Shown here in pieces: positions 10,787 through 24,210 of a stretch of DNA of 38,313 nt. A program made the position numbers and the translations under genes. Source of the DNA: Saccoglossus kowalevskii (lineage: Eukaryota > Hemichordata > Enteropneusta > Harrimaniidae); NCBI RefSeq assembly GCF_000003605.2, contig NW_003135334.1, positions 686,670-724,982 on the forward strand. The letters run 5' to 3'. Position 1 is the first letter of the stretch, and each line of letters starts with the position of its first letter. The notes beneath the pieces are model-generated. The model saw nothing but the letters and a program-made list of their open reading frames with translations, was not told the origin of the DNA and searched no databases.

Positions 10787-13700
10787 GCATGAAAAGAAAG
10801 ATATTTTATTTATTCAGTAAATATACTGTGTAATATCTACAATTGAAAGTGTGTCACTGATGTAGTACATGGTCAATGTCAGACATATCTGATCAGTATG
10901 TCATGATCATGTGTGGCGCTGTGACTAATAGAAATATACGGGTTTAATGCAGTAACGAACCTAATTAAAAAACACATGGCTTGGGTATGGAATTTCGAAT
11001 TATAGAGTAGGTGAGTATATTTATTACAATAATATTATTTGTGTGCATGTGTTTATTGTATTTGTTGGGGTGACACAGATGTAGGTAGTTATGTATTACT
11101 AATTCCGACATACGCAGCATGTGAGTAGCGCTAGGATTTCGTATATTACCCAGATGCCTTTGCTGGCCCCTGTTCACAAAGCGCGTTGTGATAACCTTGA
11201 ATCTGATGTCTATATATGTATGTACCTCTCTCCATTTCCATGATATCAGAACAAATATTCGTCGGATTCCAATGCAATTTGAGGTGATGTTTACAATAAT
11301 CCAAATGCATATTAATTATAGAATTTGAATAACTGTGTTTGATTTAAGTTTTCCATGCGTCGGCTCGTTTGGCCATATATAACCAATCTAAGATAAATTC
11401 CTATACACTTATTTGAGCGCGGTGGATTGTGTAGAATTTAACTATAAGCTCTCTTGAATATTTGATTAACAGGATTTCAACAATATTTAGTCTTCAAATC
11501 GTGCAAACATGGTTGATACAACTAGATAATCTTCAATACATGATACGTTACATATAAGACTGCAGCCTATAAATTGCTAGTTAATAATCATCGCAAAAAA
11601 AAGCATGCACGCCCTATGACTTCCGATTAGTTGTTTTCTGGTGTCATTCAAAATGTCTGTTCACTAAAAAATGGCGTCGATGCGTACTTTTATTGGCTGT
11701 CACGCCAACCAATCAAAATTGCTTGTTCTGATGTTCCTGCATAAATTAATGATCGTGGTGGTCATTGGCTAATATGGCGTCAAACCTCACCGATGCCAAT
11801 CTAAGAGAAACTCTTAAGTGAGAATTGTCCGAAAATTTCAAGTCAATCGTCACAAATTATCTTGGACTGGCCCCCTGGTGAAATGCTACAATAATAAAGT
11901 GCAGCCATAATAAATAAACCCAACAAATTCAATTGTGGGAGTGTACTCGAGATGTTTAGTATCTGTTTTAAACGGGTTGATTTCTTAAAGCGCAATGACA
12001 GGCATTAATTTCCATTGCTCAAAGAAGAGACTTTCAATCAAAAAGTGCATACAAATTGCATTTCGTCTACAATGACCTCATTTGCATATTTGGATTGTAT
12101 AAACAGAGCAATACTTGACCTCATTTGTGAATGATGCATAGAGGCTCATTTAAATTTGATTCGTGTTCAATATCTTCCCTCGATCTCTTCATAACACGGG
12201 AGCACTTCTTAGGCTTCTCTGAGCCGTGTCTATATTTACACAAAGCCACATGAATATCGACTGGCAACACAATTTATAACTAAGCATTGCGTGGAATGGC
12301 GAATATTTGTTCACGCTTTCTCCCGTCCACCGTCAAGTAGAAAATACGAATGCCAAGAATAATCGTACTTAGCAAATCAGAGACGCTATTTTAAGATTTA
12401 CGTTTACAATGGTGGCGAGACTTCAACTCTGTCTCGTTACACGCGTTATTGTTGAAAATACTTGAAATTAAACTGTATTTTGGTCATGACGTTGTACAAT
12501 TAAAGATGGCATGTCATAGGAAATAATTAACTACTGCTATATCGACACACTGACTTCTTGTTCAATACCCGGATGTTCGTGATGGAATTGATTAAATCAG
12601 CAAAATGACATTTCTGAGGACCAAGTAGTCAAATTAACCGAACAACGTATGCACAGTGCCCTCTACATGCAACTTATATGTATTCACGTTCCCTCCCTCT
12701 CGAACGCCAGGCACGGAATTGTTTATTTTATTGCTCAAATCGTCAGCGAGCTTGGATCTTGGGTGACATTTGTTATGACTCGCCATGCGGTTCATATTTA
12801 CGTCTCCCTGTCACTGAAAGAGCGGCCTACAGGCGATGATGTCATTAATGGATAAAGTTAATTGGAGTCATTGATAATATATGGTGTTAAGTACAAAATT
12901 AGTCCAATTATAGTGCCATGTTCTGGTGCCAACAGTAAGAAACACAGTTTAGAGCAGTCCAATTTAATTTCCGCCGGTAGCGCTAATCAGAATAGTGTGT
13001 TTGTTTACTGGTTTTCACTGCTGATCACGTCTGCTATAACAGATTGCTGTAGCGTGTCCATTTCATTCACGTATACGGCTTATTTTGACCTACATTTAAG
13101 TTTAGTTAAAAATATCGACGTTCACCCGATATTATAAAGAAAAAAAAACTCGTTGGAAACTTTTTATACCCTCCTCACTCCAACACATGTTAATGACTCT
13201 TAATGCTATTTCTTTTGCTGAGTTTGTGCCTGGTATAAATTTCAAGTTGGTGCTCATCTTTTTCAGATAGCGATAAAAAATACATTATCATAATGTTAAT
13301 TCCATATCATTCCTATTACAAGAATTGATTTCCAGCTCTTCTATCAGCATACAGTGTAGACTGAGCCTAAGCCGAGGTTCGAAAAATGTGTATTGAATTA
13401 GTTCTGCTATTGACATTTCTTTATAACCGAATAAAGCATGAAACGGAAACGGTGGTCTCATATCAAAGTGAGACTAAACAGAAATATAGCTGTTTATGGC
13501 CTGGGGACGCGTTCGTTTGAAAGGTACGAATTGATTTTTGTTAGTCTAAAAAAAGTGTTAAATGCAAAGAAAGAACTGAAAGAACTAGTTTATGAACAAA
13601 CAAATCTTGTTTGGTCTTACTAAACCATGATTTGCAGCGATCGGACAAAGAAGTTTCACAAATACGTGGAACCAGAATACATTGGTGTAATTTATTTGGT

Positions 13701-14175
13701 TTTAGGGGTCGACCAAAGGAGATCATGTGGATGGCACGAAGATTTGTTAAACAAAATAATTGCAAGATAGAGAAACACTGTTGGCACATTAAAAAAAATA
13801 TGGCAAGGTGAGACACCCCCATGATTTAAATTGGTGGCCCCTTAGCGATCTATCAATGAATTCCACGATGAGCTCTGACTCATAGTACCCTTCCTATACT
13901 GCACATCAAAAGGTGATCGTGCCAAAGAAACTGAATTGCTCGGCATATGAACCATGGGATACGTTACGTATCCATTTAGACCTATTACACTATTACCTTC
14001 TAGCATACTGTAAATTACATTGGCTCAATCGTCAAAAAACAAAATACATGCAAGATTTATTAAGTTTCAAAATATCAAATTGCGCAAGCGCGGTACGATT
14101 TCCTAAAATGCAAAACTCGAGAAACAACTTGCAGCAAACATATCTAAATATTGCATTTTTCTGTCGAATTGACCC
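10787..14175. other. Noncoding, no gene seen
   Basis: About 3.4 kb without a recognisable gene or repeat. Open frames of 60-93 codons near 12649-13137 and 13438-13822 overlap on both strands and match no family I know. CCAAT/ATTGG motifs cluster around 11690-11770, but no transcript start can be argued. Confidence 0.5.
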
Positions 14176-14640
14176 NNNNNNNNNNNNNNNNNNNNNNNNN
14201 NNNNNNNNNNNNNNNNNNNNNNNNNNNNNNNNNNNNNNNNNNNNNNNNNNNNNNNNNNNNNNNNNNNNNNNNNNNNNNNNNNNNNNNNNNNNNNNNNNNN
14301 NNNNNNNNNNNNNNNNNNNNNNNNNNNNNNNNNNNNNNNNNNNNNNNNNNNNNNNNNNNNNNNNNNNNNNNNNNNNNNNNNNNNNNNNNNNNNNNNNNNN
14401 NNNNNNNNNNNNNNNNNNNNNNNNNNNNNNNNNNNNNNNNNNNNNNNNNNNNNNNNNNNNNNNNNNNNNNNNNNNNNNNNNNNNNNNNNNNNNNNNNNNN
14501 NNNNNNNNNNNNNNNNNNNNNNNNNNNNNNNNNNNNNNNNNNNNNNNNNNNNNNNNNNNNNNNNNNNNNNNNNNNNNNNNNNNNNNNNNNNNNNNNNNNN
14601 NNNNNNNNNNNNNNNNNNNNNNNNNNNNNNNNNNNNNNNN
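14176..14640. other. Assembly gap (465 N)
   Basis: Run of undetermined bases. Frames reading through it are meaningless. Confidence 1.
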
Positions 14641-14865
14641 AACTCAAAGGTAGACTATGGCCGCTCTGGCTCTGACGCATGCGCAGGTGACGAATAAGAT
14701 GAACTGCACAGAGAGATGATCGTCCTTCCACGCATGAGGATATTGGTATTACTAAAATTACTATTCCCACAACCTGGTACTGTGTACACTCTAATCTACG
14801 TCACACTCGCTGTAGTTTCTATGGATAAGCGCAATGCACTTGGCCAATATCTTGCACATTTGCGC

Positions 14866-15028
14866 TTAAAGGGGCACCTTCCAGTTAATCCTAAACTCAC
14901 ATCAAATTTACTTTCTGGATTAAAATAACAATGGATAACAAAAGATAGATGATAATTGTAAACATCATAAACAATAGTGTCTCATGAATCTTTGGTGCAA
15001 TCCCTGGGCTTGAGCGGTTCCCCTTTAA
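14866..15028. mobile_element. Short TTAA-flanked MITE-like element
   Basis: The left end TTAAAGGGGCACC and the reverse complement of the right end, TTAAAGGGGAACC, form 13-bp terminal inverted repeats with one mismatch. They are bounded by TTAA at 14866-14869 and 15025-15028. The 163-bp unit has no coding capacity. Confidence 0.6.
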
Positions 15029-15165
15029 TAAATGGTTGATGGTTGTCGCGCCGCGTCTTGTTCGATATATGACTCATAGCAACGTATACAACGCGTGTAA
15101 AATACATTGTTTATTTACATGAAATTCGAACACGCGCTACGCTGCGACCACCGCCCTTGTGTAGG
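15025..15165. mobile_element. Palindromic MITE related to the elements at 3115 and 33499
   Basis: The left part reads GGTTGTCGCGCCGCGTCTTG and the reverse complement of the right part reads GGGCGGTGGTCGCAGCG, followed in both by TGTTCGA, giving imperfect long terminal inverted repeats. The reverse complement of about 15095-15155 aligns with 33505-33570 (shared TGTTCGAATTT, TTTTACACGCGTTGT). The left TTAA (15025) would be shared with the preceding element; the right end lacks a clear TTAA. Confidence 0.55.
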
Positions 15166-17435
15166 CCGACGCTACGTACGCTGAATCCCAGGTGTGCGAC
15201 TGCGATTGGCTGTCATACAGATACCAGGGGATATCACGCGCACTGTTATATATTATTTCCCCGACTCGATTGCAGGCAACACAACTTTATATTTCCCATA
15301 AGGCAACCGACAGTCTACATTATACTTTATAACACAATACCCTTTTCAAAACACATATTACAAACAATAGCAGGAACTTACTACACACACTACAAGTACA
15401 ATACTAGGAGTACCACTGATAGAGCCGTTCATCATTGTTGAAACTAAAAAAATGTAATGTTATTTTATTTTCGATTTAAACACTTGGCATCAGCATAGAC
15501 GTATACGTGTTTGTATGTCATTAATGTCAGTTGAATCATATTCCCCATTTCTTAATGCCTCAATACAAATTTGCAACCGAACTTCTTTTTAAAAAGTCAC
15601 ATTCGTCGTGCAGCACAAATACTTCACACAAAGTAATATATACAATAGCACTGCAAGTTATCAGATATATCGCCGCGATTGCATTCCAGCTTATCTTCCC
15701 AGGAATCCCTGCTGATACACAGACGTCGATTTACAGAGTCCCTGTCAATCAATGGAATTTCGTTTTCCAAAGAGTCCCCTAACGTGCAAATTAATACACC
15801 GTTCAATAAGTCGCGCCCACGAACAACGAAGCGCTTATGTGCGTATTGCATAGACGAGAGCACATAAAGACGTTCAAATGGGTAACTCTTAGTGTGTGAT
15901 TGTGTAGACACGTGTATTGTTGAATAAATCAAAAATCTATCTATAAATCTATATAAAAGAACATTTTTTTTATTGACGAAGACTGCAGTTCATGAAAAAA
16001 CCCGACTTGGTGAACGGCAACCCTTGTTATTTACGTCATAGAGGCGCCTCGACGCTCAGGGTGCTACTTATAGAAACTGTCTACTGTTAATTCATTCATT
16101 CATTAGAAATAATGTCACATCATAATTTGTCACAATATGTTTCAAGTTAAATACGAATTGTTTTAAGAGTTTATAAAACATGTCTCCCAACTTGTTTTGG
16201 CTTAGTGTTGTACCATCTTCGCCAGCTTGCGTTTCCATGGCAAATGGAACATGAAGTTACGCGTTGTTTGGTCAGTTAGGTTATAGCTTGATATAAGGCG
16301 ACACAATCTATTGGTATGAATTCGAAATTGTTGTTGTTGCTACAGGAACGCTGATTGATAGATCCAATTCCTCGGCGTGCCCTATCAAATCATTCAGTGA
16401 AACCTTAAGAATCGGACGATGGTATAGACAAAATCAAAATCTACATATTTAGTTTGCAGATATTTCAGTAGCCCTTCGTGCGTGGCTGTTTTGGGGACTT
16501 CTCCGTCGGCTCCACAAGTTGTGAGGTACCGACAAAGACCCAACGAAAACAGCTACCTCCACATTGACATGCCAGTACACAGAGCTAATATAACAGCTAT
16601 TCCTAGTTTTGTAAATGCTGATTTATTTTTATGCGTTCGTTATTGTTTGGAAAGTTGTTTTTCGGTTTCAAATATGTATGTATATTCACGCTTGAGGAAC
16701 TATACTTTTTTGTTACTGTTCTCGAACCACTGTTTCGTGCAGTGCGTCTCAATAAAGGTCAATAGCCATCCACGCTGTCAGAGTAGATAATTAGTATAGT
16801 TGCCAGCAGACATTCTCCCGACTCTGTCGAAATATCAATAATCCCCTTTGGTGAATTTGGAATAACATTAAAGTATACACATCAGTGATTTGGTATGCAA
16901 TGCAGAACCACTTTCCATTGCCAGGATGGGTATTACTGCGATAGATTTCCCTTCTAGCGAGCTGTTGTTTTAAACATAATATGGACCCAGCTTGCTATTT
17001 TGAAAATAGCATAGTGCATTTTTTTAGGATTTGGATTTTGATGAATTTAGAACGAAGGACACGCACACGTAATGTTTTATCTATGTACCAATTGTCACTG
17101 ATTTAATCTTCCAACAAAATAGCGAGAATAAATTCAAGCGAAAGTAATCTGCTTATTAACACACATGTAAATAATTCAATCTACGTATACTATATTCAGA
17201 ACATCTTATTTTTGCAGGGGTGAAAGGTAAGGTGCCCCTCAGCTGGTTATCGTTATATGTATCATCACAATATGAAAATCTAACACGCTTCGTGTGGGTA
17301 TAGATGTTGCGCCATATTTACATTATCTGCCAAATGAACAGCTGTATAATTAAAAAATGATGAAGCCAAACACTATGATATTATGATATAGAAAAGATAT
17401 ACACATTTATACCTTTGTGTGGGTATATACTATCG
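15166..17435. other. Noncoding, no gene seen
   Basis: No supported gene. A 102-codon open frame on the minus strand (15932-15624) and an 83-codon one on the plus strand overlap, and neither has a recognisable domain. A short (ATTC)n run occurs near 16090. Confidence 0.5.
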
Positions 17436-20020
17436 CCCATCTCATTTCACATGTATCAACATTCTCAGCTGTAAAATATCCCATCACCAATCTCAGTTGG
17501 ATGGTATCCCAGCACCCATCTCAGTTGGATGGTATCCCAGCACCCATCTCAGTTGGATGGTATCCCAGCACCCATCTCAGTTGGATGGTATCCCAGCACC
17601 CATCTCAGTTGGATGGTATCCCAGCACCCATCTCAGTTGGATGGTATCCCAGCACCCATCTCAGTTGGATGGTATCCCAGCACCCATCTCAGTTGGATGG
17701 TATCCCAGCACCCATCTCAGTTGGATGGTATCCCAGCACCCATCTCAGTTGGATGGTATCCCAGCACCCATCTCAGTTGGATGGTATCCCAGCACCCATC
17801 TCAGTTGGATGGTATCCCAGCACCCATCTCAGTTGGATGGTATCCCAGCACCCATCTCAGTTGGATGGTATCCCAGCACCCATCTCAGTTGGATGGTATC
17901 CCAGCACCCATCTCAGTTGGATGGTATCCCAGCACCCATCTCAGATGTAAGATACCTGAGTTCATTCATCAGCATTCATCTGAGTTCGAAGAAATCATGT
18001 CCCCTCAATTGCATAGAAGACATCTCAGCATTCATTTTAGTTGAAAAGTATCCAAGCCCTCATCTCAATTGGAAGATATACTGCCATCCATCTAATTTGG
18101 AAATTAACCCAACACCCATCTCAGATGAAAGATCATCTAGCATTTATCTGTGTTCAAATGAATTACGATAACCATCTCAGTTGCAGAGAAACATCTCGGC
18201 ACTCATCTTAGTTGGAAAGTACTCAAACCCCCATTTCAAAATGGAAGATATCCCAGCACCCATCTCAGTTGGAAGGTAACCAAACATCATCCCTGTCGAA
18301 AGGTATCCTGGTATCAATCTAATTTTGAAGAAAAACAAACAACCATCTGAGTTAGAAGATATCCTGACATCCATCTCATGTGAGAGATATCTAACACCCA
18401 TTTCAGTTGGAAGGTACCCTGTTACCCATCTAATTTGGAAGATAAACCAACACCTATCTCAGTTGGAAGATACCCTGGCATCCATCTCATATGAGAGATA
18501 TCTAACACCCATCTCAGTTGGAAGGTACCCTGATATCCATCGAATTTGGAAGATAAACCAACACCTATCTCAGTTGGAAGATACCTTGGCATCCATCTCA
18601 TGTGAGAGATATCCAACATCCATCTCAGTTGGAAGATATCCTGGCATCCATCAAATTTGGAAGATAACCAAACACCCATATCAGTTGGAAGGTTCCCTGG
18701 CATCCATCTAATTTCGAAGATAAACCAACACCCATCTTAGTTGGAAGGTATTCTGGTACACATCTAAGTTTGAAGATAGGGCCAGCATCCATCTCATGTG
18801 AGAGATATCCAACATCCATCTCAGTTGGAAGATACCCTGGCATCCATCTCATGTGGGAGATATCCAACACCAATCTCAGTTGGAAGATACCTTGGCATCC
18901 ATCTCATGTGAGAGATATCCAACACCCATCTCAGTTGAAAGATACCCTGGCATCCATCTCATGTGAGAGATATCTAACACCCGTCTCAGTTGGAAGGTAC
19001 CCTGATATCCATCTAATTTGGAAGTTAAACCAACAGCCATCTCAGTTGGAGCATATCCTGGCATCCATCTAATTTTGAAGACAAACCAACACCCATCTCA
19101 GTTGAGAGATACCCTGGCATGCATCTCATGTGGCATATATTCAACACCCATCTCAGTTGAAAGATACTTTGGCATCCATCTGATTTGGAAGATAAACCAA
19201 CACCCATCTCAGTTGGAAGGTTCCCTGGCATCCATCTAATTTCGAAGATAAACCAACACCCATCTTAGTTGGAAGGTATTCTGGTACACATCTAAGTTTG
19301 AAGATAGGGCCAGCATCCATTAAAGTTGGAAATACCCTGGTAGTTATCTCAGTAGGAAAATGTTATAGTACCCAATTTAGTTACAAGCACTCAACTAAGT
19401 TGATAAATATTCTGACACATCTCTCATTTGAAATATATGCAGACACCCATCAAAGTTTGAAGATATTCCAGCACACATCTAAGTTGGAAGATGGGGTTGG
19501 CATCTTATCAATTGGGAGATATCATAGCACCTATCTAAGTTAGACTTAAAGTTAGGGATGGCCCCTTTGTCAGCTAGAAAACACGCTTCTACCCATCTCT
19601 TTTAAAAGATAACCTAGTACCCATGTCAGTTTGTAGATATCCTAGCACTAATCTAAGTTGAATGTTACATGGCACCAATAAGATATTCCAGCATCTGTAC
19701 TATCCGAAGATATCCCGTAACCCATATCAGTATAAAAATCTCTCATTACTCATCAATATTGGATAATAGGACTGGCATTAATTCAACTGAAGAAAGTCCA
19801 TCACACATCTTAATTTGAGGACATTCCATCACCTTATTTGGAAGATATCCCAGCCCACATCACAGTTGAAAAATAGCCAAACACACATATATGTTTGGTG
19901 ATATGGCTGGCACCCATGTTAACTGAAAACATCCTACTACCCGCTTTTGTTAAAATATAATCTAGCATTCATATCACTTGAAAGATGCCCCAGGACCAAC
20001 ATCATTTCGAAGATTCGCTG
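17436..20020. repeat. 28-bp satellite array (about 90 units)
   Basis: Starting with two diverged units (from about 17436), the array contains 16 consecutive identical 28-bp units (17495-17942) beginning AGTTGGATGG and ending CACCCATCTC. It then has diverged units out to about 20020 in which CATCTCAGTTGGAAG and CATCTAATTTGGAAG variants alternate. Between about 18430 and 18660 four variants repeat with a 111-bp higher-order period (28+28+27+28). A block of about 120 bp at 18673-18794 recurs at 19201-19320. Long open frames in all three forward frames (up to 250 codons) and some on the minus strand are products of the repeat. I do not regard them as genes. Confidence 0.95.
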
Positions 20021-23000
20021 CATCTATCGCAGTATGGGGGATATCACAGCCTCAAAACACATTACTTTCACAAATGGTTTGTTTCACAGTACTTAATTGT
20101 ATTTCTGAATATGCATGATGCTATTGTTAGCATTCAGGTAGTGGATGTATGTCTGGATAAGAACCATTTATCAAAAGTATCAATTAGTGTAAAATCAACA
20201 ACATAATGGATCAGCTCATGTTCCATCATCTGTAATGGGAATACACAATAATGGAGCAAGTCAATCAAGATGCACTCATCTATGCAAATTACACATTAGC
20301 TTCAAAGCCAGCAAGGTCATCAGTTTTTGACACAGGACAGCAAGGATATGTCACGGCCTCGTAGATTGAATAGCCATCAACCAGCGCTCAGTCATGATTT
20401 TATTAAAATATATCATTTAGTTTGAGATCGAGGTTAAGTGGTATGTGCATTTGTTCCAACCATGCGACCTGTGATGGCTTCAATCCATCATTTATAGCAT
20501 GTGTATCAATGAAAAGGTTAATAATAATAATCTTGTTTTTCTTTCAAACGAGCAACCAGTATTGAGTATCACATCTGTTTACACATCTGCGTTTCATTTG
20601 AAAAGCACTCAGTTTTTCTTGTAAACACCTCCATACTGTCAGTGGGCTTGCATGGAAATGTACATAAATCACCGCACCTCTGGACAATTCAATAATATTT
20701 GTAATAATTGAAAAGAAATAGTGACTGCGTACCATCGTTTCAGACAGACAGTAGATTAGGAAATGCTGTATTGAGCCTAGATTTCCACTTAGTAGTGGGA
20801 GAAGGTCCATTGAGCTTCATGGATGCACTCTCTACCAAAGTCCTGCAACAACTGTATTACTATTTCAATATTTATAAAGATATTGAAATCAGAAATATAT
20901 TGTAAACTTTTCAGTTTCCAGTATTTTATCTGACAGTTTAAACATATAAACATATATTTTCTATGATTACTAACGTTTATGTCTTCTTCCACAATCCATT
21001 AAAACAATCTTCATTGGGTATTTAACAATCCATATCTATTTCAGTGAACTTTCTAGTACAATTTATAGTTGTGATTTTATAACTCTGGGTGGCGCTAGAT
21101 CACAATTTCTTGGGTTAAAAAGAATTGAGCGCTAGTTCACAATATCTGACACTAGATGGCGCTAGTTCATAATCTAAGCGATTGGTGACAGTTGAGCACG
21201 ACATAGGCTAAATGATATGAGATCATAATATCAACGATTTGTAATAATTGAGTAATATTTGACTAATATTTATTCAGATGGCACGAGTTAATATAGAAAG
21301 GATGAGAAATTAACGTGACAATACATTTATAGGACAAAAGGTAATAAAGATATAAACATAATTTAAATATAAAATCATTACTTTTCAATTTTTCAGATTA
21401 TTCTCCCAATTTTGGTCTGGGGAAGTGACATATTGGCAGGTCCAAGTCAACTACTGTATTATCTCATTCGTGTCTCTGGAAACACTAAAATGAGCATTTA
21501 TGGGGGTCTAGGCAAAAAGTCTTGTTATGTCTTCATTAAAAACCAGTGATCACATTAAACCCGTGTAATAGGTTCTAACAGCGCTCCTCCAGTGAAGCGG
21601 GTCGCCTAAATAGCCGGGTAAATAACAAATGATATAAAAAAGTACACTAACAATTAATACAAATTAATCAAACTGAATCAAACCTATATTACACAAGTAA
21701 AAATTAAATAAATCATTTATAAAACACTGAGAAAATTAAATGTATAATAACAATAAAAAAGGTAGCCAAATAAATGCCCAAAACATAATAAAAAATTGTA
21801 GAACATTACAAAACACAACGTAAATTTGCGTGAGAACTATGTAAATTTTGAATAAGTAACCACTGTCTATAAATAGAGACACACTTCCCAGAACCCATGT
21901 TGATTGAAGAAGTGGTGTAATGAAAATGAAATTGACGACGAATTGCAATTCATGATAACATGCTTATTCAACAAATAGCAAAGACATGTTCTGTCTGTGT
22001 GTGTGGGGGGGGCAACCAAACATGTTATCAATTTAACAAACATGCCGGTTGAAAAAACAACTCAACATTCTAATGAGTACCAACTGTTTAGCTATTCCAG
22101 TAGCCAAATTATACAGAACACCTTGGTTACCAGACAGCAACACCCACCATCTCACAAACGATTTTTCGCTTCTAATTCAGTATTGCTCTGAGACCTTACT
22201 GATGCACTTTTGTCGGTGTTGTGCCAATTAATACTTTTATTATAACGATTGGTGATAAATTAGCATTATTTCAGCAATATCCAGCTAGGCAGCATTATTA
22301 AAAAATACGTGTTTTCATTTTTAACTTCAGTTCTAGGAACATGGGGATTCATGTAACTTTGTGCAACTAGACAACTAATGGATTCCTGGCATTAAAAGAA
22401 TATTTTTGTTGACAATATTCTACGTGGATCTGCCTGGGTCTATGGAATTTTGCCGAATAACCATTGCCAAAAAAAAAAACTCTAAAAATAAATCTTCAAA
22501 ACATCCTTCGCAATGTAATTAATTGAAAGTCCAAAAATATAACTAACATATTGTTTGGAAAAGATACGTGTAGCACCGCCCTCTATGGTTCAATATTCTA
22601 TCCATAATCCTTTGTAAAATCCAATCCTGGGGGCGGCAGAAAATCAACTTTGAAGTAATCCTGGACAACCAAATTTATATATGTTGGACATGCATGGATG
22701 ATCTTGTTACACTGTTCCCTGGCACTGTTCAGGGGAGTCTCAACAACCATCTAAAAATACCGTTTTCTGAGAGTGTTCGGCCTTTGTTTTCACCGCGATG
22801 GTTGGCCAGGCGGTGAGAATGTCCGCCCCGAGGATATGGTGAAAACACATGTCTGTCCCAGACAATGTACTGACAGGAACGACCGTGCACAATCCACACG
22901 GTGATTTAAGTTATAATTTTAATACTGGTCGACAATTACCTAATCGTTATATTTGATTCCTAAGTTCGTCGATCTGCTATGACAGTAATTTTCATACAGA

Positions 23001-23379
23001 CGAAATCGGTTCTAGTCTCCGCTGTGCTACTGTTAGTACTAAAATGTTATTTCACAAGTTTGATTGCTGTCAAAATGTCATCATTTGATTGGCTAATAGG
23101 AATCTTTTTTTCGGGCTGATTGGGCAGTGCTAAGTCGGCAATCCTACGGCCTTTGTTCAAATTCTCATAGTCAACTCGGACCGTGATCTAGTCTATACTC
23201 ACACCTTCGGTGGTGAATTTAAAACCTTATGGTCGTCACCTGCGCACGCGCGGGAATTGAGTTCCAAGCGACGATAACAACACACACTAAAAGCGCAAAG
23301 GCTCATGGGTATACGCTTGTTTGTATGCGCAGGTAACGACTCTCCGTCTTTAACAAAACATATACTGATTCATACTAAA
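20021..23379. other. Noncoding, no gene seen
   Basis: About 3.3 kb without a supportable gene. Minor items: three GCGCTAG repeats at about 21092, 21129 and 21159; a G9 run near 22008; and GC-richer text around 22790-22890 and 23220-23260. Open frames of 60-88 codons show no domain. Confidence 0.5.
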
Positions 23380-23553
23380 CACAGCCAGACCAACTTACTG
23401 AAAGCCGTACATAAGCGTTTTAATAAAGTTTTTTATTCAAATTTTATTCAAAACTTTCCAGATTCTTGGAACCTTAGTTTTTTAATACCAATCCACAAAT
23501 CCGGTTCCAAATCCAACCCATCAAACCATAGAGGCATTGCCATCTCAAGTTGC

Positions 23554-24210
23554 TGTCATGAATTTGTTTTTGCGTATCTGTTGACCGACTTAATTAGTTG
23601 ATTATTAGCGAATTGCTGTGTTATGTCTGTCATCGTGTAGGCCTATTTGAAGTTTTGGACGGAACTTGGCTCAGTGATTTGGAACTAATTACAAGATACC
23701 GTCGCTATTCTGACATCCGTAGTTATTAATGTAGTGAACGATTAATCAAAAGATATGACGTATTCAGTACTTAGTTTGATTGGCTTTATGATTGAAGTTT
23801 ACGCCTTAGAGTCTTTTTACTGCTTTGTAATTGGTTAGAGTTTTGAAAATGAATAAAGAGAGTTTGAGTTGGTCTTGGAGAATACTCCACGACAGACGCA
23901 GCCTAGGGCAGTCGAGTCGAGTCCGAGAGAGTCCAGGGGCGAGCCTTGAGGCAGTCCAGTCTTGGGCTAGTCTTGGGTCAGCCTTGGACAGTCTTGGGGA
24001 CTTTTCCCCAGGGCGCTGTGTCTGGTAGAGTGCTCGATTGATCGACTAAGACGAGAGCTGAAACGTATTTCGTTGTGTGTGCCTTATTTGACTGTAAAGT
24101 TAAAGTGACTTCCCGACCCCGTACCTCAAGGGGACGAGATAGAGAGACGAGACGAGTTTCCCCCCTGACAAGTGTGGAGAACCCGAGAGAAAGAGAATTA
24201 CCCCCTGATA
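23554..24210 (+). mobile_element. Solo-LTR-like insertion inside the LINE
   Basis: The LINE coding text breaks after ...CAAGTTGC (23553) and resumes at TTGCCTTGGC (24211). The 4-bp TTGC is present on both sides (23550-23553 and 24211-24214). The inserted 657 bp begins TGTCA and ends TGATA, matching LTR-type ends (TGTCA..TGACA) with one change. Omitting the insertion and one TTGC rejoins the conserved ISSC and LGKL blocks in frame, which locates the borders precisely. No internal element is present, so this is a solo LTR or similar. The interior is rich in GTCTTGG repeats (about 23955-24000). Confidence 0.75.

Noticed and set aside
10600-10833. Hydrophobic 60-77 residue 'membrane' peptides
   Set aside because: Pure translation of the (ATTT)n microsatellite.
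13913-14770. Frames of 174-246 codons on both strands
   Set aside because: Mostly undetermined bases in the assembly gap.
15624-15932. 102-codon minus-strand frame as a possible gene
   Set aside because: No domain, no splice context, and it overlaps open plus-strand frames. Kept only as noncoding.
17495-17942. CRISPR-like array
   Set aside because: The units are contiguous and identical, with no unique spacers, in a eukaryotic genome.
17417-18171. Long repetitive proteins of 171-250 residues
   Set aside because: All three forward frames are open only because the 28-bp unit lacks stops in every frame. There is no independent evidence of a gene.
23831-24028. Ser/Leu-rich 65-residue protein inside the LTR insertion
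   Set aside because: It arises from GTCTTGG and GAGTC short repeats in the LTR.
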